This document shows positions 1 to 8,916 of a stretch of 64,000 nt of DNA, piece after piece. This stretch comes from Xanthobacteraceae bacterium. GTDB lineage: Bacteria > Pseudomonadota > Alphaproteobacteria > Rhizobiales > Xanthobacteraceae. A program made the translations under genes and the position numbers. Location of the stretch: positions 1 to 64,000 of the forward strand of contig JARLIY010000034.1 in the NCBI GenBank assembly GCA_031291475.1, read 5' to 3'. Within the stretch, counting starts at the first letter, position 1. The number at the start of each line of letters is the position of its first letter. The notes below the pieces were generated by a model. The model worked only from the letters and a program-made list of their open reading frames with translations. It searched no databases and was not told where the DNA came from.

Positions 1-2433
1 AAGATGGGCATCTCCACCTACCAGTCCTATTGCGGCGCGCAGATTTTTGACGCGGTCGGATTGAAGTCCGACTTCGTCGCCAAATATTTCACCGGCACCG
101 CGACCCGCATCGAAGGCGTCGGGCTGGCCGAAATCGCCGAGGAACAGGTGCGGCGGCATCGCGACGCGTTTTCCGATTCTCCGGTCTACCGCACCATGCT
201 CGACGTCGGCGGCGAATATGCCTTCCGCGTCCGCGGCGAGGAGCACGTCTGGAACGCGGCGACGGTGTCGGCATTGCAGCACGCGGTGCGCGGCAATTCC
301 TACGAAAAGTACCGCCAATACGCCCGCATCATCAACGACCAGTCGGAGCACCTTTACACCATCCGCGGCCTGTTCCGCATCAAGACGGCGGACGAGGATG
401 CGCGCAAGCCGGTGCCGATCGAGGAGGTCGAGCCGGCCAAGAACATCGTGCGGCGGTTCGCCACCGGCGCCATGTCGTTCGGCTCGATCTCGCGCGAGGC
501 GCATACCACGCTCGCCATCGCCATGAACCGCATCGGCGGCAAGTCGAACACCGGCGAAGGCGGTGAGGAATCCGACCGCTACAAACCGCTGCCCAACGGC
601 GACTCGATGCGCTCGGCGATCAAGCAGGTGGCGTCGGGCCGCTTCGGCGTCACCGCCGAATATCTGGTCAATGCCGACATGATGCAGATCAAGATCGCGC
701 AGGGCGCCAAGCCCGGCGAAGGTGGCCAATTGCCCGGCTATAAGGTCGACAAGACCATCGCCAAGGTGCGGCACTCGACGCCGGGCGTCGGCCTGATCTC
801 GCCGCCGCCGCATCACGACATTTATTCGATCGAGGATCTGGCGCAGCTCATCTTCGACCTCAAGAACGTCAATCCGGACGGCGCCGTCTCCGTCAAGCTC
901 GTCTCCGAAGTCGGCGTCGGCACCGTCGCCGCCGGCGTGTCGAAGGCGCGCTCCGATCACGTCACCATCGCCGGCTTCGAGGGCGGCACCGGCGCTTCGC
1001 CGCTCACCTCTATCAAGCATGCCGGCTCGCCGTGGGAGATCGGGCTGGCCGAGACCCACCAGACCTTGGTCGCCAACCGCCTGCGCGGACGGATTGCCGT
1101 GCAGGTCGACGGCGGCATCCGCACCGGCCGCGACGTGGTGATCGGCGCGCTCCTTGGCGCCGACGAATTCGGCTTCGCCACCGCGCCCCTGATCGCCGCC
1201 GGCTGCATCATGATGCGCAAGTGCCATCTCAACACCTGCCCGGTCGGCGTCGCCACCCAGGACCCGGTGCTGCGCAAGCGCTTCAAGGGCCAGCCCGAGC
1301 ACGTCATCAACTTCTTCTTCTTCGTCGCCGAGGAGGTGCGCGAATTGATGGCGGCGATGGGCTACCGCAGCTTTGCGGAAATGATCGGCCAGATGCAGAT
1401 GCTCGACGTGCGGCAGATGGTCGATCACTGGAAGGCGCGCGGGCTTGACTTCTCGCGGCTGTTCACCAAGCCGGACGTGCCGGCCTCGGTCGCGACCTTC
1501 AACAGCGAAAAGCAGGATCACAAGATTCACGACATCATCGACCGGCGGCTGATCGCGCAGTCACAGGCGGCGCTCGATCGCGGCGCGCCAGTGCGGCTCA
1601 GCCTGCCGATCCGTAACGTCGACCGCACCGCCGGCGCCATGCTCTCCGGCGAGATAGCCAAGCGTTATGGCCATGCCGGCCTGCCGCACGACACCATCGT
1701 GGCGCGCTTTACCGGCACCGCCGGACAAAGCTTCGGCGCCTTCCTCGCCCGCGGCGTCTCCTTCGAGCTCGACGGCGACGCCAACGATTATGTCGGCAAG
1801 GGCCTCTCCGGCGGCCGCATCGTCGTGCGCCCGCCGGCGCAAACCGGGATCGTGCCCGAGCAGTCGATCATCATCGGCAACACCGCGCTCTATGGCGCCA
1901 TCGAGGGCGAGTGCTATTTCCGCGGCGTGACCGGCGAGCGTTTCGCCGTGCGCAATTCCGGCGCCATCGCCGTCATCGAGGGCGCCGGCGACCATTGCTG
2001 CGAATACATGACCGGCGGGGTGGTCGTCGTGCTCGGCCGCACCGGGCGCAATTTTGCCGCCGGCATGTCGGGCGGCATCGCTTACGTGCTCGACGAGGAC
2101 GGCACCTTTGCCTCGCGTTGCAACCTCGCCATGGTCGAGCTTGAGCCGATGCCGGAGGAGGAAGAGGTCAACGCCCGCACCTACCATCACGCCCGCGACC
2201 TCGAGGCGCACGGGCTGGTCGAGGTCATGGCCGACATGAGCCGGTTCGACGCGGCGCGGCTTTATCTGCTTATCGCGCGCCACGCGCACTTTACTGGCTC
2301 GAGTGTTGCCGCCAAAATCCTCGCCGAGTGGTCGGCCTTCTATCCGAAGTTCCGCAAGGTCATGCCGGTCGAGTACCGTCGCGCGCTCAATGAGCTCAAG
2401 GCGGAGGCGCGGGCCATGCAGGCGGCGGAATAG
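1..2433 (+). CDS. gltB: Glutamate synthase (NADPH) large subunit, C-terminal part
   Basis: C-terminal ~810 residues of the GOGAT alpha subunit, which makes two glutamates from 2-oxoglutarate and glutamine-derived ammonia. The reading frame is open at base 1, so the N-terminal amidotransferase and part of the central domain lie upstream; full-length proteins are about 1500 aa. Visible parts are the FMN-binding synthase barrel, the 3Fe-4S ligand set C-x5-C-x4-C (Cys401, Cys407, Cys412 counted from the Met at base 4), and the C-terminal Gly-rich beta-helix (GXGXG) domain from about residue 530. gltD follows 32 bases downstream on the same strand, so the two subunits are presumably co-transcribed. 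Identification is essentially certain; only the 5' end is missing. Confidence 0.97.
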   Translation, partial: KMGISTYQSYCGAQIFDAVGLKSDFVAKYFTGTATRIEGVGLAEIAEEQVRRHRDAFSDSPVYRTMLDVGGEYAFRVRGEEHVWNAATVSALQHAVRGNSYEKYRQYARIINDQSEHLYTIRGLFRIKTADEDARKPVPIEEVEPAKNIVRRFATGAMSFGSISREAHTTLAIAMNRIGGKSNTGEGGEESDRYKPLPNGDSMRSAIKQVASGRFGVTAEYLVNADMMQIKIAQGAKPGEGGQLPGYKVDKTIAKVRHSTPGVGLISPPPHHDIYSIEDLAQLIFDLKNVNPDGAVSVKLVSEVGVGTVAAGVSKARSDHVTIAGFEGGTGASPLTSIKHAGSPWEIGLAETHQTLVANRLRGRIAVQVDGGIRTGRDVVIGALLGADEFGFATAPLIAAGCIMMRKCHLNTCPVGVATQDPVLRKRFKGQPEHVINFFFFVAEEVRELMAAMGYRSFAEMIGQMQMLDVRQMVDHWKARGLDFSRLFTKPDVPASVATFNSEKQDHKIHDIIDRRLIAQSQAALDRGAPVRLSLPIRNVDRTAGAMLSGEIAKRYGHAGLPHDTIVARFTGTAGQSFGAFLARGVSFELDGDANDYVGKGLSGGRIVVRPPAQTGIVPEQSIIIGNTALYGAIEGECYFRGVTGERFAVRNSGAIAVIEGAGDHCCEYMTGGVVVVLGRTGRNFAAGMSGGIAYVLDEDGTFASRCNLAMVELEPMPEEEEVNARTYHHARDLEAHGLVEVMADMSRFDAARLYLLIARHAHFTGSSVAAKILAEWSAFYPKFRKVMPVEYRRALNELKAEARAMQAAE

Positions 2434-2465
2434 GGCGGTAAGAGAGCGCGGCAAGAAAGAGCGCA

Positions 2466-3911
2466 GTGGGCAAGGTCACCGGCTTCCTCGAATACGAACG
2501 CGAAGACCGCGACTACGAACCGGTCGAAGAACGCATCCACCATTGGCGCGAATTCGTCCTGCCGCTGCCGGAAGCCGATTACCGGACGCAGGCCGCGCGC
2601 TGCATGAATTGCGGCGTGCCCTATTGCCAGGGCACGGGCTCGCTGATGCCCGGCACGCCCGGCTGCCCGGTCAACAACCAGATTCCCGACTGGAACGACC
2701 TGGTCTATGCCGGCAATTGGGACGACGCCGCGCGCAACTTGCACTCGACCAATAATTTTCCGGAAGTGACCGGCCGCATCTGCCCGGCGCCCTGCGAAGC
2801 CTCCTGCACGCTCAACATCGACGAGAATCCGGTCACCATCAAATCGATCGAATGCGCCATCGCCGACCGCGCTATCGGAAAGGGCCTCAAGCCCGAGCCG
2901 GCGGCGGTGAAAACCGGCAAGCGGGTCGCCGTCGTCGGCTCAGGACCGGCGGGGCTTGCCTGCGCGCAGCAACTCGCCCGCGCCGGGCATGACGTGCATG
3001 TGTATGAAAAGCTCGCCAAGGCCGGCGGCCTTCTTCGCTATGGCATTCCCGACTTCAAGATGGAGAAGAATCACGTCGATCGCCGCGTCGTGCAGATGCA
3101 GGGCGAAGGCGTCGTCTTCCATTACGGCGCCCATATTGGCGTCAACGTCCCAGCCGAAAAGCTCCTTGCCGATTACGACGCCATCGTGCTGACCGGCGGC
3201 GCCGAGAAGCCGCGCGATTTGCCGGTGCCCGGCCGCGAGCTCAAGGGCATCCACTTCGCCATGGAATTCCTGCCGCAGCAGAACCGCCGCGTGTCCGGCG
3301 AAGACGACGACGGCAGCGAGCCGATCCTCGCCGCCGGCAAGCATGTCGTCGTCATCGGCGGCGGCGATACCGGCTCCGACTGTATCGGCACCTCGATCCG
3401 CCAGGGCGCGCTGTCGGTGACCAATTTCGAAATCCTCCCCGCGCCACCGCCGCACGAGAACAAGATGCTCACCTGGCCGAACTGGCCGTTGAAGCTGCGC
3501 ACCTCGTCGAGCCACGAAGAAGGCGCCGAGCGCGACTTCGCGGTGATGACGACGCGCTTTTCCGGCGGCAACAGCGGCCACGTGGAAAAGCTCCACTGCG
3601 TGTATATCGACGAGAAGATGAAGCCCGTTCCCGGCAGCGAGTTCGAGGTCGCCGCCGAGCTTGTCCTCCTGGCGATGGGTTTTCTGCATCCGGTGCACGA
3701 GGGCATGATCAAAAGTCTCGATCTCGCGCTCGACCGGCGCGGCAATGTCAGCGCCACGACCGAGGACTATCGCACCTCGGTCGACAAGGTCTTTGCCGCC
3801 GGCGACATGCGCCGCGGCCAGTCGCTGGTGGTGTGGGCGATCCGCGAAGGCCGCCAGGCGGCGCACGCCGTCGACAAATTCCTGATGGGCTCGAGCCTGC
3901 TGCCAAGGTGA
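2466..3911 (+). CDS. gltD: Glutamate synthase (NADPH) small subunit
   Basis: 481-aa beta subunit of NADPH-GOGAT, which passes electrons from NADPH through FAD and Fe-S clusters to GltB. The N-terminal ~140 residues carry the Cys-rich 4Fe-4S region (CMNCG, PYCQG, GCPVNN, then CPAPCEASC). Two dinucleotide folds follow: FAD site [15 protein letters not shown] near residue 155 and NADPH site [12 protein letters not shown] near residue 295. The C-terminal [14 protein letters not shown] segment is the usual FAD-contact motif. The start is GTG at 2466, giving the expected [13 protein letters not shown]-terminus. The length matches the family. It sits directly behind gltB and ends 3 bases before a strong hairpin. 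Confidence 0.97.
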   Translation: MGKVTGFLEYEREDRDYEPVEERIHHWREFVLPLPEADYRTQAARCMNCGVPYCQGTGSLMPGTPGCPVNNQIPDWNDLVYAGNWDDAARNLHSTNNFPEVTGRICPAPCEASCTLNIDENPVTIKSIECAIADRAIGKGLKPEPAAVKTGKRVAVVGSGPAGLACAQQLARAGHDVHVYEKLAKAGGLLRYGIPDFKMEKNHVDRRVVQMQGEGVVFHYGAHIGVNVPAEKLLADYDAIVLTGGAEKPRDLPVPGRELKGIHFAMEFLPQQNRRVSGEDDDGSEPILAAGKHVVVIGGGDTGSDCIGTSIRQGALSVTNFEILPAPPPHENKMLTWPNWPLKLRTSSSHEEGAERDFAVMTTRFSGGNSGHVEKLHCVYIDEKMKPVPGSEFEVAAELVLLAMGFLHPVHEGMIKSLDLALDRRGNVSATTEDYRTSVDKVFAAGDMRRGQSLVVWAIREGRQAAHAVDKFLMGSSLLPR

Positions 3912-3913
3912 TT

Positions 3914-3940
3914 ACCCCTCTCCCCTTGTGGGAGAGGGGT
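3914..3940. terminator. Perfect 11-bp inverted repeat between gltD and the DUF459 gene
   Basis: Left arm acccctctccc at 3914-3924, five-base loop, right arm gggagaggggt at 3930-3940, followed by tt. It lies between two convergent genes and touches the TAA stop of the minus-strand gene, so a bidirectional terminator is plausible. A second hairpin with the same CTCTCCC/GGGAGAG core lies at 34978-34998, which also suggests a dispersed intergenic element. Confidence 0.6.
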
Positions 3941-5425
3941 TTAATACCCGCCGTGGACATTCGCCGCCGCGCCGACCGGCAAAGGCGGGCGTGGTGGAGC
4001 GCCATCGAGCGTTTGGCGGGGCTTCCCGGGCACGGCGTTGGGCGCCGGCTGGCTCTTACCCTCGTTCTTGGAGTCGCCCGGTTTCTTGCCGTCGTTTTTG
4101 CCGCTTGCGCCCTTGGCCGAGGGAGCGGGCGAAGGCGCCGACAGGGGCGTCAAATCCGGCACGGAATCGGCCTTGGCATCCGTGCGCGGCCAGGAGAAAT
4201 CGTCGGCGCGTCCGGGCGGCGCCACGATCGGCTCGCCGTGACTGAGCACGCGCGTCGCCACCGGATCGGCTTCGCGCTGCGCCGGACGGCTGGTGGCGCC
4301 CAACAAGTCGCCGCCCTCCGCGCCGCCGAGCGCATTGAGCGGAACAACCGGGCCGATCGCCGGGCGCGTATTTCCCTTGGCCGGCGATTGTTCTTCCGGG
4401 CCGGGCAGCGCCACCGGGATGACGTGGTTCGCCAACACGCGGCGCAAATCGTGCTCGACATAACGCGCGAGCTTCTGCGCGCCGGCCTTGGTGAAATTCA
4501 CGCCGTCGGCGGTGCGCAGCCGGCGGATCTGGCCCTCGAAATCCGGCCCCTGCACCGCGAACAGGCCTTTTTCGTCGACGAAGCCGTCCCAGGTATCCAC
4601 ATAGACGATGCCGGCCTTTTCCGCGCGGGCGCGATAAAGCTCGTCGAGATAGCTCATGTCGCTCGTCGATTTGGTGCCGCGAACCGCGGGCAAGCCCACC
4701 CAGAGCACCGGGACGCTTTTGCCTTTGAGCGCCGCGATCATGTCGTCGATGCGCTTTGTATAAAGCTCGGCCCATCGGTCGGTGTGAAACTCGTTATAGC
4801 CGTTGGGCGAACGGCGCGCCGTTTCCGGGGCTGCGATCGTCAGCTGTGCGGGATCCGGCTGGGCCGCGTCGGAGGGCGGTTGTGCGGGCGGCGCCGCGCC
4901 CTGCCCTGGCGACGATGCTGCCGCGCCCTTTTTGTCCTTTTCCGGCACGTGCTCGCGGAGCGGCAGGCGGTCGTTGACGCCGAGCATGACGACGATGGCG
5001 CTCGGCTTTTCCGCCGCCGCCAGCGTGTCCTTGACGGCCTGCGACCAGTCCGGCGCATCGAAGCGCGCTTCATAGCGGACGAGACCGGCAAAGGGCTTGA
5101 TCTTGCGGACGATGCCGACTTCCGGCGTATCGGCGAAGGTTTCCTCCAGCCCGTAAGCGAGCCAGTCGGCGAGCTGGTCGCCGACGACGACGATCGTCTC
5201 GGTCGGCGGCGTCTCCACCTTGCGCGGCGGCGGCGGCCGGGTGGGCTCGTAAACCTGCGGCCGCGGATAGAACGGGTCGTAGGAATTGCCCGGATAGGAC
5301 GGCGCGCCGCCCCAAGGCAGCTGGAAAAAATCGCGCAACTGGGCCGCGGCCGGCCCGGCCAAAGCGGCCGAGGCCGCGAATACCGCGCCCGCAAGAACCA
5401 GCCGCCGCCGGTAATCTTTCGCCAT
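3941..5425 (-). CDS. DUF459-type SGNH-fold exported protein, probably catalytically degenerate
   Basis: 494 aa. An N-terminal signal peptide ends near AAAQ (residue ~29), followed by a Pro/Tyr-rich linker and an SGNH/GDSL hydrolase-like domain at about residues 75-330. A Pro/Ala/Lys-rich, low-complexity C-terminal tail of ~160 residues follows. The block III Asn is present (VVMLGVNDRLPL). The block I motif is GDQLADW, with Gln84 where the nucleophilic Ser of GDS normally sits. The block V motif is DGVNFTKAGA, with Asn310 where the catalytic His is usual. Both changes are clear in the DNA. The relatives I know of are periplasmic DUF459 esterase-like proteins, and this copy may act as a binding protein. 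Start: ATG at 5425; an in-frame TTG lies one codon upstream. The gene is convergent with gltD. Confidence 0.85.
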   Translation of the reverse strand: MAKDYRRRLVLAGAVFAASAALAGPAAAQLRDFFQLPWGGAPSYPGNSYDPFYPRPQVYEPTRPPPPRKVETPPTETIVVVGDQLADWLAYGLEETFADTPEVGIVRKIKPFAGLVRYEARFDAPDWSQAVKDTLAAAEKPSAIVVMLGVNDRLPLREHVPEKDKKGAAASSPGQGAAPPAQPPSDAAQPDPAQLTIAAPETARRSPNGYNEFHTDRWAELYTKRIDDMIAALKGKSVPVLWVGLPAVRGTKSTSDMSYLDELYRARAEKAGIVYVDTWDGFVDEKGLFAVQGPDFEGQIRRLRTADGVNFTKAGAQKLARYVEHDLRRVLANHVIPVALPGPEEQSPAKGNTRPAIGPVVPLNALGGAEGGDLLGATSRPAQREADPVATRVLSHGEPIVAPPGRADDFSWPRTDAKADSVPDLTPLSAPSPAPSAKGASGKNDGKKPGDSKNEGKSQPAPNAVPGKPRQTLDGAPPRPPLPVGAAANVHGGY

Positions 5426-5543
5426 CAACGCGCGCCCCGGTGATTGTGGCGTGTAAGCATGTCAGTCCGCCTGTCGGCCGACCAAGCACGATACTAACGG
5501 AAAGATGTCAATCTGAGGATGGGACGAGGGTTAGTGGTTACGT

Positions 5544-6893
5544 CTAAGGCTGGCGCAGGCGGTCGAGCACGAGGCTCGAGGCAAAGCCGTCGGGGATTTG
5601 GCCGGTGGCGACCTGGAAATTGCGGATGGCGATGCGTGTGCGCGGACCAAGGCGGCCGTCGGGGTCGCCGACATCGAAGCCCCGCCGCGCCAGCAACTGC
5701 TGCAGCTCGTAGCGCTCGGCGACGGTGAGCGCGTGCTCGTCGCGCGGCCAGGCGTGGACGAAGGGGGCGCCGCCCTTAAGCCGGTCGGCGAGATGGCCGA
5801 TGGCGACCGCGTAAGCCTCCGCCGGGTTGTATTTCATGATGACGCCGAAATTCGCCAGCACGAGGAAAGCGGGGCCGCGGGCGCCGGCGGGCAACAACAG
5901 ATACGCCCGGTCGGACGGCCACGGGAACGGCTTGTCGCCGGCGCGTTTGACGCCGAGCGCAGCCCATTGCCGCAACGTCATCTGCCGCGAATGGTCGGCC
6001 AAGAGATAATTGAAGTTCGGCGGCAGGATGACCTCGTAGCCCCAGCTCTTGCCCCGTACCCAGCCGTCCGTTTGCAGATTGTTGGCCGTCGAGGCGATGA
6101 CGTCGGGAACGGAATCGACGATGTTGCGCCGGCCGTCGCCGTCGAAATCGACGGCGTAGCGTTTGAACGTCGTCGGCATGAATTGCGTCGGGCCGAAAGC
6201 GCCGGCCCAGGAGCCGACCAGCCGGTCGGGCGCAACGTCGCCGCGTTGCAGGAGTTCCAGCGCCGACAGGAATTCCTCGCGAAAGTAATCGCGGCGGCGC
6301 CCGACGCAGGCAAGCGTCGCGGTCGAACGGATGACGGAACGGTCGCCGCCCATGGTACCGTAATTGGATTCGACGCCCCAGATCGCGGCGAGGATGGTGC
6401 GGTCGACGCCATAGGTGCGCTCGACCGCGGCGAACACCGGCGCGTATTGCCCCAGCAATTCGCGGCCGCGGGCGATGCGCTCGTCGCTGACCAGCACATC
6501 GAGATAGTCCCAGGGCGATTTGGAAAATTCCGGCTGCGCGTCGAGCAAATCCATGATGCTCAAATCCGGAGTGAACCCCGCGGTCATGCGCTCGAAGACG
6601 GCGCGGCTGACGCCGCGGCGCTCGGCTGCGGGCCACAAGGCGGCGATGCAATCGCCGAACGCGGCGGCGGCCGCACGGATGGCGTCCGCGGTCATCAAGG
6701 GATTGCCCGAGGCGCCCGATTGTCCGCTCCATTCGCGCGCCGCGCCGGTAGGCGCCTGAACCGCCGCCGTCGCCGGCGGTTGGAAGAACCGTGTCATCCA
6801 GTTGGAATTTTCCTCGCCGAAGGCGGAGTGCACGAGGCCGATCGCGAACAGTGGCGCGATGGCGAAACGAAGGATCGGCGCGGGAGTTGCCAT
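5544..6893 (-). CDS. Lytic murein transglycosylase, MltB/SLT_2 family with PG-binding domain
   Basis: 449-aa periplasmic enzyme that cleaves peptidoglycan glycan strands to 1,6-anhydro-muropeptides. A hydrophobic signal peptide (MATPAPILRF... to AFGEE) supports the ATG at 6893 over an in-frame GTG at 6938. The SLT_2 domain spans about residues 65-365, with the catalytic Glu175 in AAIWGVESNYGT and the downstream FGPTQFMPTTF motif. The last ~65 residues form a PG_binding_1 domain (LQQLLARRGFDVGDPDGRLG...). Motifs and length agree with MltB-type proteins of alphaproteobacteria; no lipobox was seen, so it is probably soluble in the periplasm. It stands between the DUF459 gene and galU, in a cell-envelope neighbourhood. 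Confidence 0.93.
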   Translation of the reverse strand: MATPAPILRFAIAPLFAIGLVHSAFGEENSNWMTRFFQPPATAAVQAPTGAAREWSGQSGASGNPLMTADAIRAAAAAFGDCIAALWPAAERRGVSRAVFERMTAGFTPDLSIMDLLDAQPEFSKSPWDYLDVLVSDERIARGRELLGQYAPVFAAVERTYGVDRTILAAIWGVESNYGTMGGDRSVIRSTATLACVGRRRDYFREEFLSALELLQRGDVAPDRLVGSWAGAFGPTQFMPTTFKRYAVDFDGDGRRNIVDSVPDVIASTANNLQTDGWVRGKSWGYEVILPPNFNYLLADHSRQMTLRQWAALGVKRAGDKPFPWPSDRAYLLLPAGARGPAFLVLANFGVIMKYNPAEAYAVAIGHLADRLKGGAPFVHAWPRDEHALTVAERYELQQLLARRGFDVGDPDGRLGPRTRIAIRNFQVATGQIPDGFASSLVLDRLRQP

Positions 6894-7183
6894 GGCGGAC
6901 GATCTTTTTTCCCGGTCGGTGGTCGCGGAAAGGGGCACCTGCTATGTTACCGGACCGTTAACTCCCCGCCCCCGGCGGCGAAGCGTGACATTTCCGGCAT
7001 GGCGTTCACGGAGCGGCAACGCGGACCGGGTAAATGGACGCGGCGTTATTCCACCGTACGGCTTATCCAGGTGCGTTTCAGGCCGGACTGAATTGTGACT
7101 CTCACTTTGAAACCCCTTGGACGAAGATTTAGGCAAGAAAGCGTGTTGCATCCCGCTTCCCTCCCATCGCTCGACGGCACCAC

Positions 7184-8074
7184 ATGAAATTAGTCCGAAA
7201 AGCTGTTTTCCCTGTGGCCGGGCTCGGCACGCGCTTTCTGCCGGCGACTAGGGCCATGCCCAAGGAGATGCTGCCGGTGGTCGACCGGCCGCTCATCCAG
7301 CACGTCGTCGATGAGGCGCGCGAGGCCGGCATCGAACATTTTATTTTCGTCACCGGGCGCAACAAGGGCGTCATCGAGGACCACTTCGACCGCCAGGTCG
7401 AATTGGAGATGGCGCTGCTGGAGCGCCAGAAGCAAAAGGCGCTCGACGCGTTGCGGCACGATTTGCCGGATCCGGGCACGACGAGCTTCACCCGCCAGCA
7501 GGAGCCGCTGGGATTGGGCCATGCGGTGTGGTGCGCGCGCGAGCTGATCGGCCGCGAGCCCTTCGCGCTCTTGCTGCCGGACGTGCTCGTCCAGCACGAG
7601 CGCGGCTGTTTGGCGCAGATGATCGACGCGGCGCGCGAGCTCGGCGAGCGGGCCAACATCGTCGCCGTCGAGGAAGTGCCGCGCGAACGCGTCGATCAAT
7701 ACGGCGTCGTCGGCGTCGGCGCGCCGAAGGGCAAGATGTTCTCGATCACCAGCATGGTGGAGAAACCCACGCGCGAGCGGGCGCCATCGAACCTGATCCT
7801 CACGGGCCGCTACATCCTGCAACCGGAGATCCTCGATCTGTTGGGCAAGCAGGACCGCGGCACCGGCGGCGAGATTCAGCTCACCGACGCCATGATCGCG
7901 CTGGCGCAGACGCAGGCCTTCTACGGCCTGAAATTCGAGGGCCACAGCTTCGACTGCGGCTCGAAAATAGGCTTCCTCGCCGCCAACGTCTCCTATGCGC
8001 TGGCGCGCCCCGATATCGCGCCGGGCTTTCGCGCCGAGATCAAGAAAATCCTCGCCGAACTCAACGGCGGCTAA
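7184..8074 (+). CDS. galU: UTP-glucose-1-phosphate uridylyltransferase
   Basis: 296 aa; makes UDP-glucose from UTP and glucose-1-phosphate for exopolysaccharide, LPS and glycolipid synthesis in the cytoplasm. The N-terminus KAVFPVAGLGTRFLPATRAM is the signature nucleotide-binding loop, followed by PKEMLPVVDRPLIQ. Further family motifs are FALLLPDVL, the MVEKP segment near residue 195 and GEIQLTDAM near residue 228, the latter typical of bacterial GalU. Length is standard. The start is ATG at 7184, with KLVRKAVFPVAG immediately after it. The next gene begins 25 bases downstream on the same strand, so some co-transcription is possible. Confidence 0.97.
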   Translation: MKLVRKAVFPVAGLGTRFLPATRAMPKEMLPVVDRPLIQHVVDEAREAGIEHFIFVTGRNKGVIEDHFDRQVELEMALLERQKQKALDALRHDLPDPGTTSFTRQQEPLGLGHAVWCARELIGREPFALLLPDVLVQHERGCLAQMIDAARELGERANIVAVEEVPRERVDQYGVVGVGAPKGKMFSITSMVEKPTRERAPSNLILTGRYILQPEILDLLGKQDRGTGGEIQLTDAMIALAQTQAFYGLKFEGHSFDCGSKIGFLAANVSYALARPDIAPGFRAEIKKILAELNGG

Positions 8075-8099
8075 GCCTCCCACGCAGACGGACGGCGGC

Positions 8100-8900
8100 A
8101 TGAACGGGGACGTGCACGAGGTTTACGCGATCCGGTACGGCCATCACGCGCGCCGCTCGCCGGAGAATTTTATCGGCGGCGACCCGCACGACGTGCTCCA
8201 GCCGCTCGATTTCTTTGTCTGGGCGATCGTCGGGCCTGCCGGCACGATCGTCGTCGATACCGGCTTCGACGAGGCGATGGGCCGCGGCCGCCAGCGCGAA
8301 CTCGTCAAGCCCGTGCGCGAGGGGCTCGCCGCGCTCGGTATCGCGCCGGAGACGGTCGGGACCGTCATCATCAGCCACATGCACTACGACCATTGCGGCA
8401 ATCACGAGCATTTTCCGCAGGCGCGCTATCATCTCCAGGATCGCGAGATGGCCTTCGCCACCGGGCGCTGCATGTGTCACCGCCTCACGCGCCTGCCCTT
8501 CGAGGCCGACGACGTCGTCGCCATGGTGCGCAAGGTGTTCGCCGGCCGTGCCGAGTTCCACGACGGCGACGACGAGATCGTGCCGGGCGTGAGCGTGCAT
8601 CTCATCGGCGGCCACTCGAAAGGCCTGCAATGCGTGCGCGTTAAAACCCGGCGCGGCAACGTGGTGCTGGCCGCCGACGCCACGCATCTCTACACCCACA
8701 TCGACGAAGGCCGGGTCTTTCCGATCGTCTACAATGTCGCCGAAGTGCTCGAAGGCTATGCGACGCTCAAGAAGCTCGCCAGCTCGCCGCGCCACGTCGT
8801 GCCGGGGCACGATCCGATAGTGCTCAAGCGCTATCCGGCCGCAAGGCCCGGCCTCGAAGGCTGGATCGCCCGCCTCGACGCCGAGCCGAGCGGGGCCTGA
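8100..8900 (+). CDS. MBL-fold hydrolase, N-acyl-homoserine-lactonase-like
   Basis: 266 aa, metallo-beta-lactamase fold. The dinuclear metal signature HMHYDH is present (His93, His95, Asp97, His98), with further ligand candidates in the GGHSKG segment, AADATH and the C-terminal VPGHDP. The N-terminal pattern YAIRYGHHARRSPENFIGG and the DTGFDEAMG segment resemble AHL lactonases of the AiiA/AttM branch, which open the lactone ring of quorum-sensing signals. Substrate cannot be fixed from sequence; other lactones are possible. ATG at 8100 is chosen because this N-terminus matches the family; an upstream in-frame start at 7995 would lie inside galU. Confidence 0.85.
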   Translation: MNGDVHEVYAIRYGHHARRSPENFIGGDPHDVLQPLDFFVWAIVGPAGTIVVDTGFDEAMGRGRQRELVKPVREGLAALGIAPETVGTVIISHMHYDHCGNHEHFPQARYHLQDREMAFATGRCMCHRLTRLPFEADDVVAMVRKVFAGRAEFHDGDDEIVPGVSVHLIGGHSKGLQCVRVKTRRGNVVLAADATHLYTHIDEGRVFPIVYNVAEVLEGYATLKKLASSPRHVVPGHDPIVLKRYPAARPGLEGWIARLDAEPSGA

Positions 8901-8916
8901 GAAGGTCGGATCGCGC

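Noticed and set aside
3833..5443. Long plus-strand open frame (536 codons) opposite the DUF459 gene
   Set aside because: Arg-rich shadow of a real GC-rich gene on the other strand; no ribosome-binding site, no domain pattern, and it overlaps gltD.
6946..6961. Gapped CtrA-like site GTTAC-N7-TTAA before the MltB gene
   Set aside because: One mismatch in a short degenerate motif; too weak to list without a matrix score.
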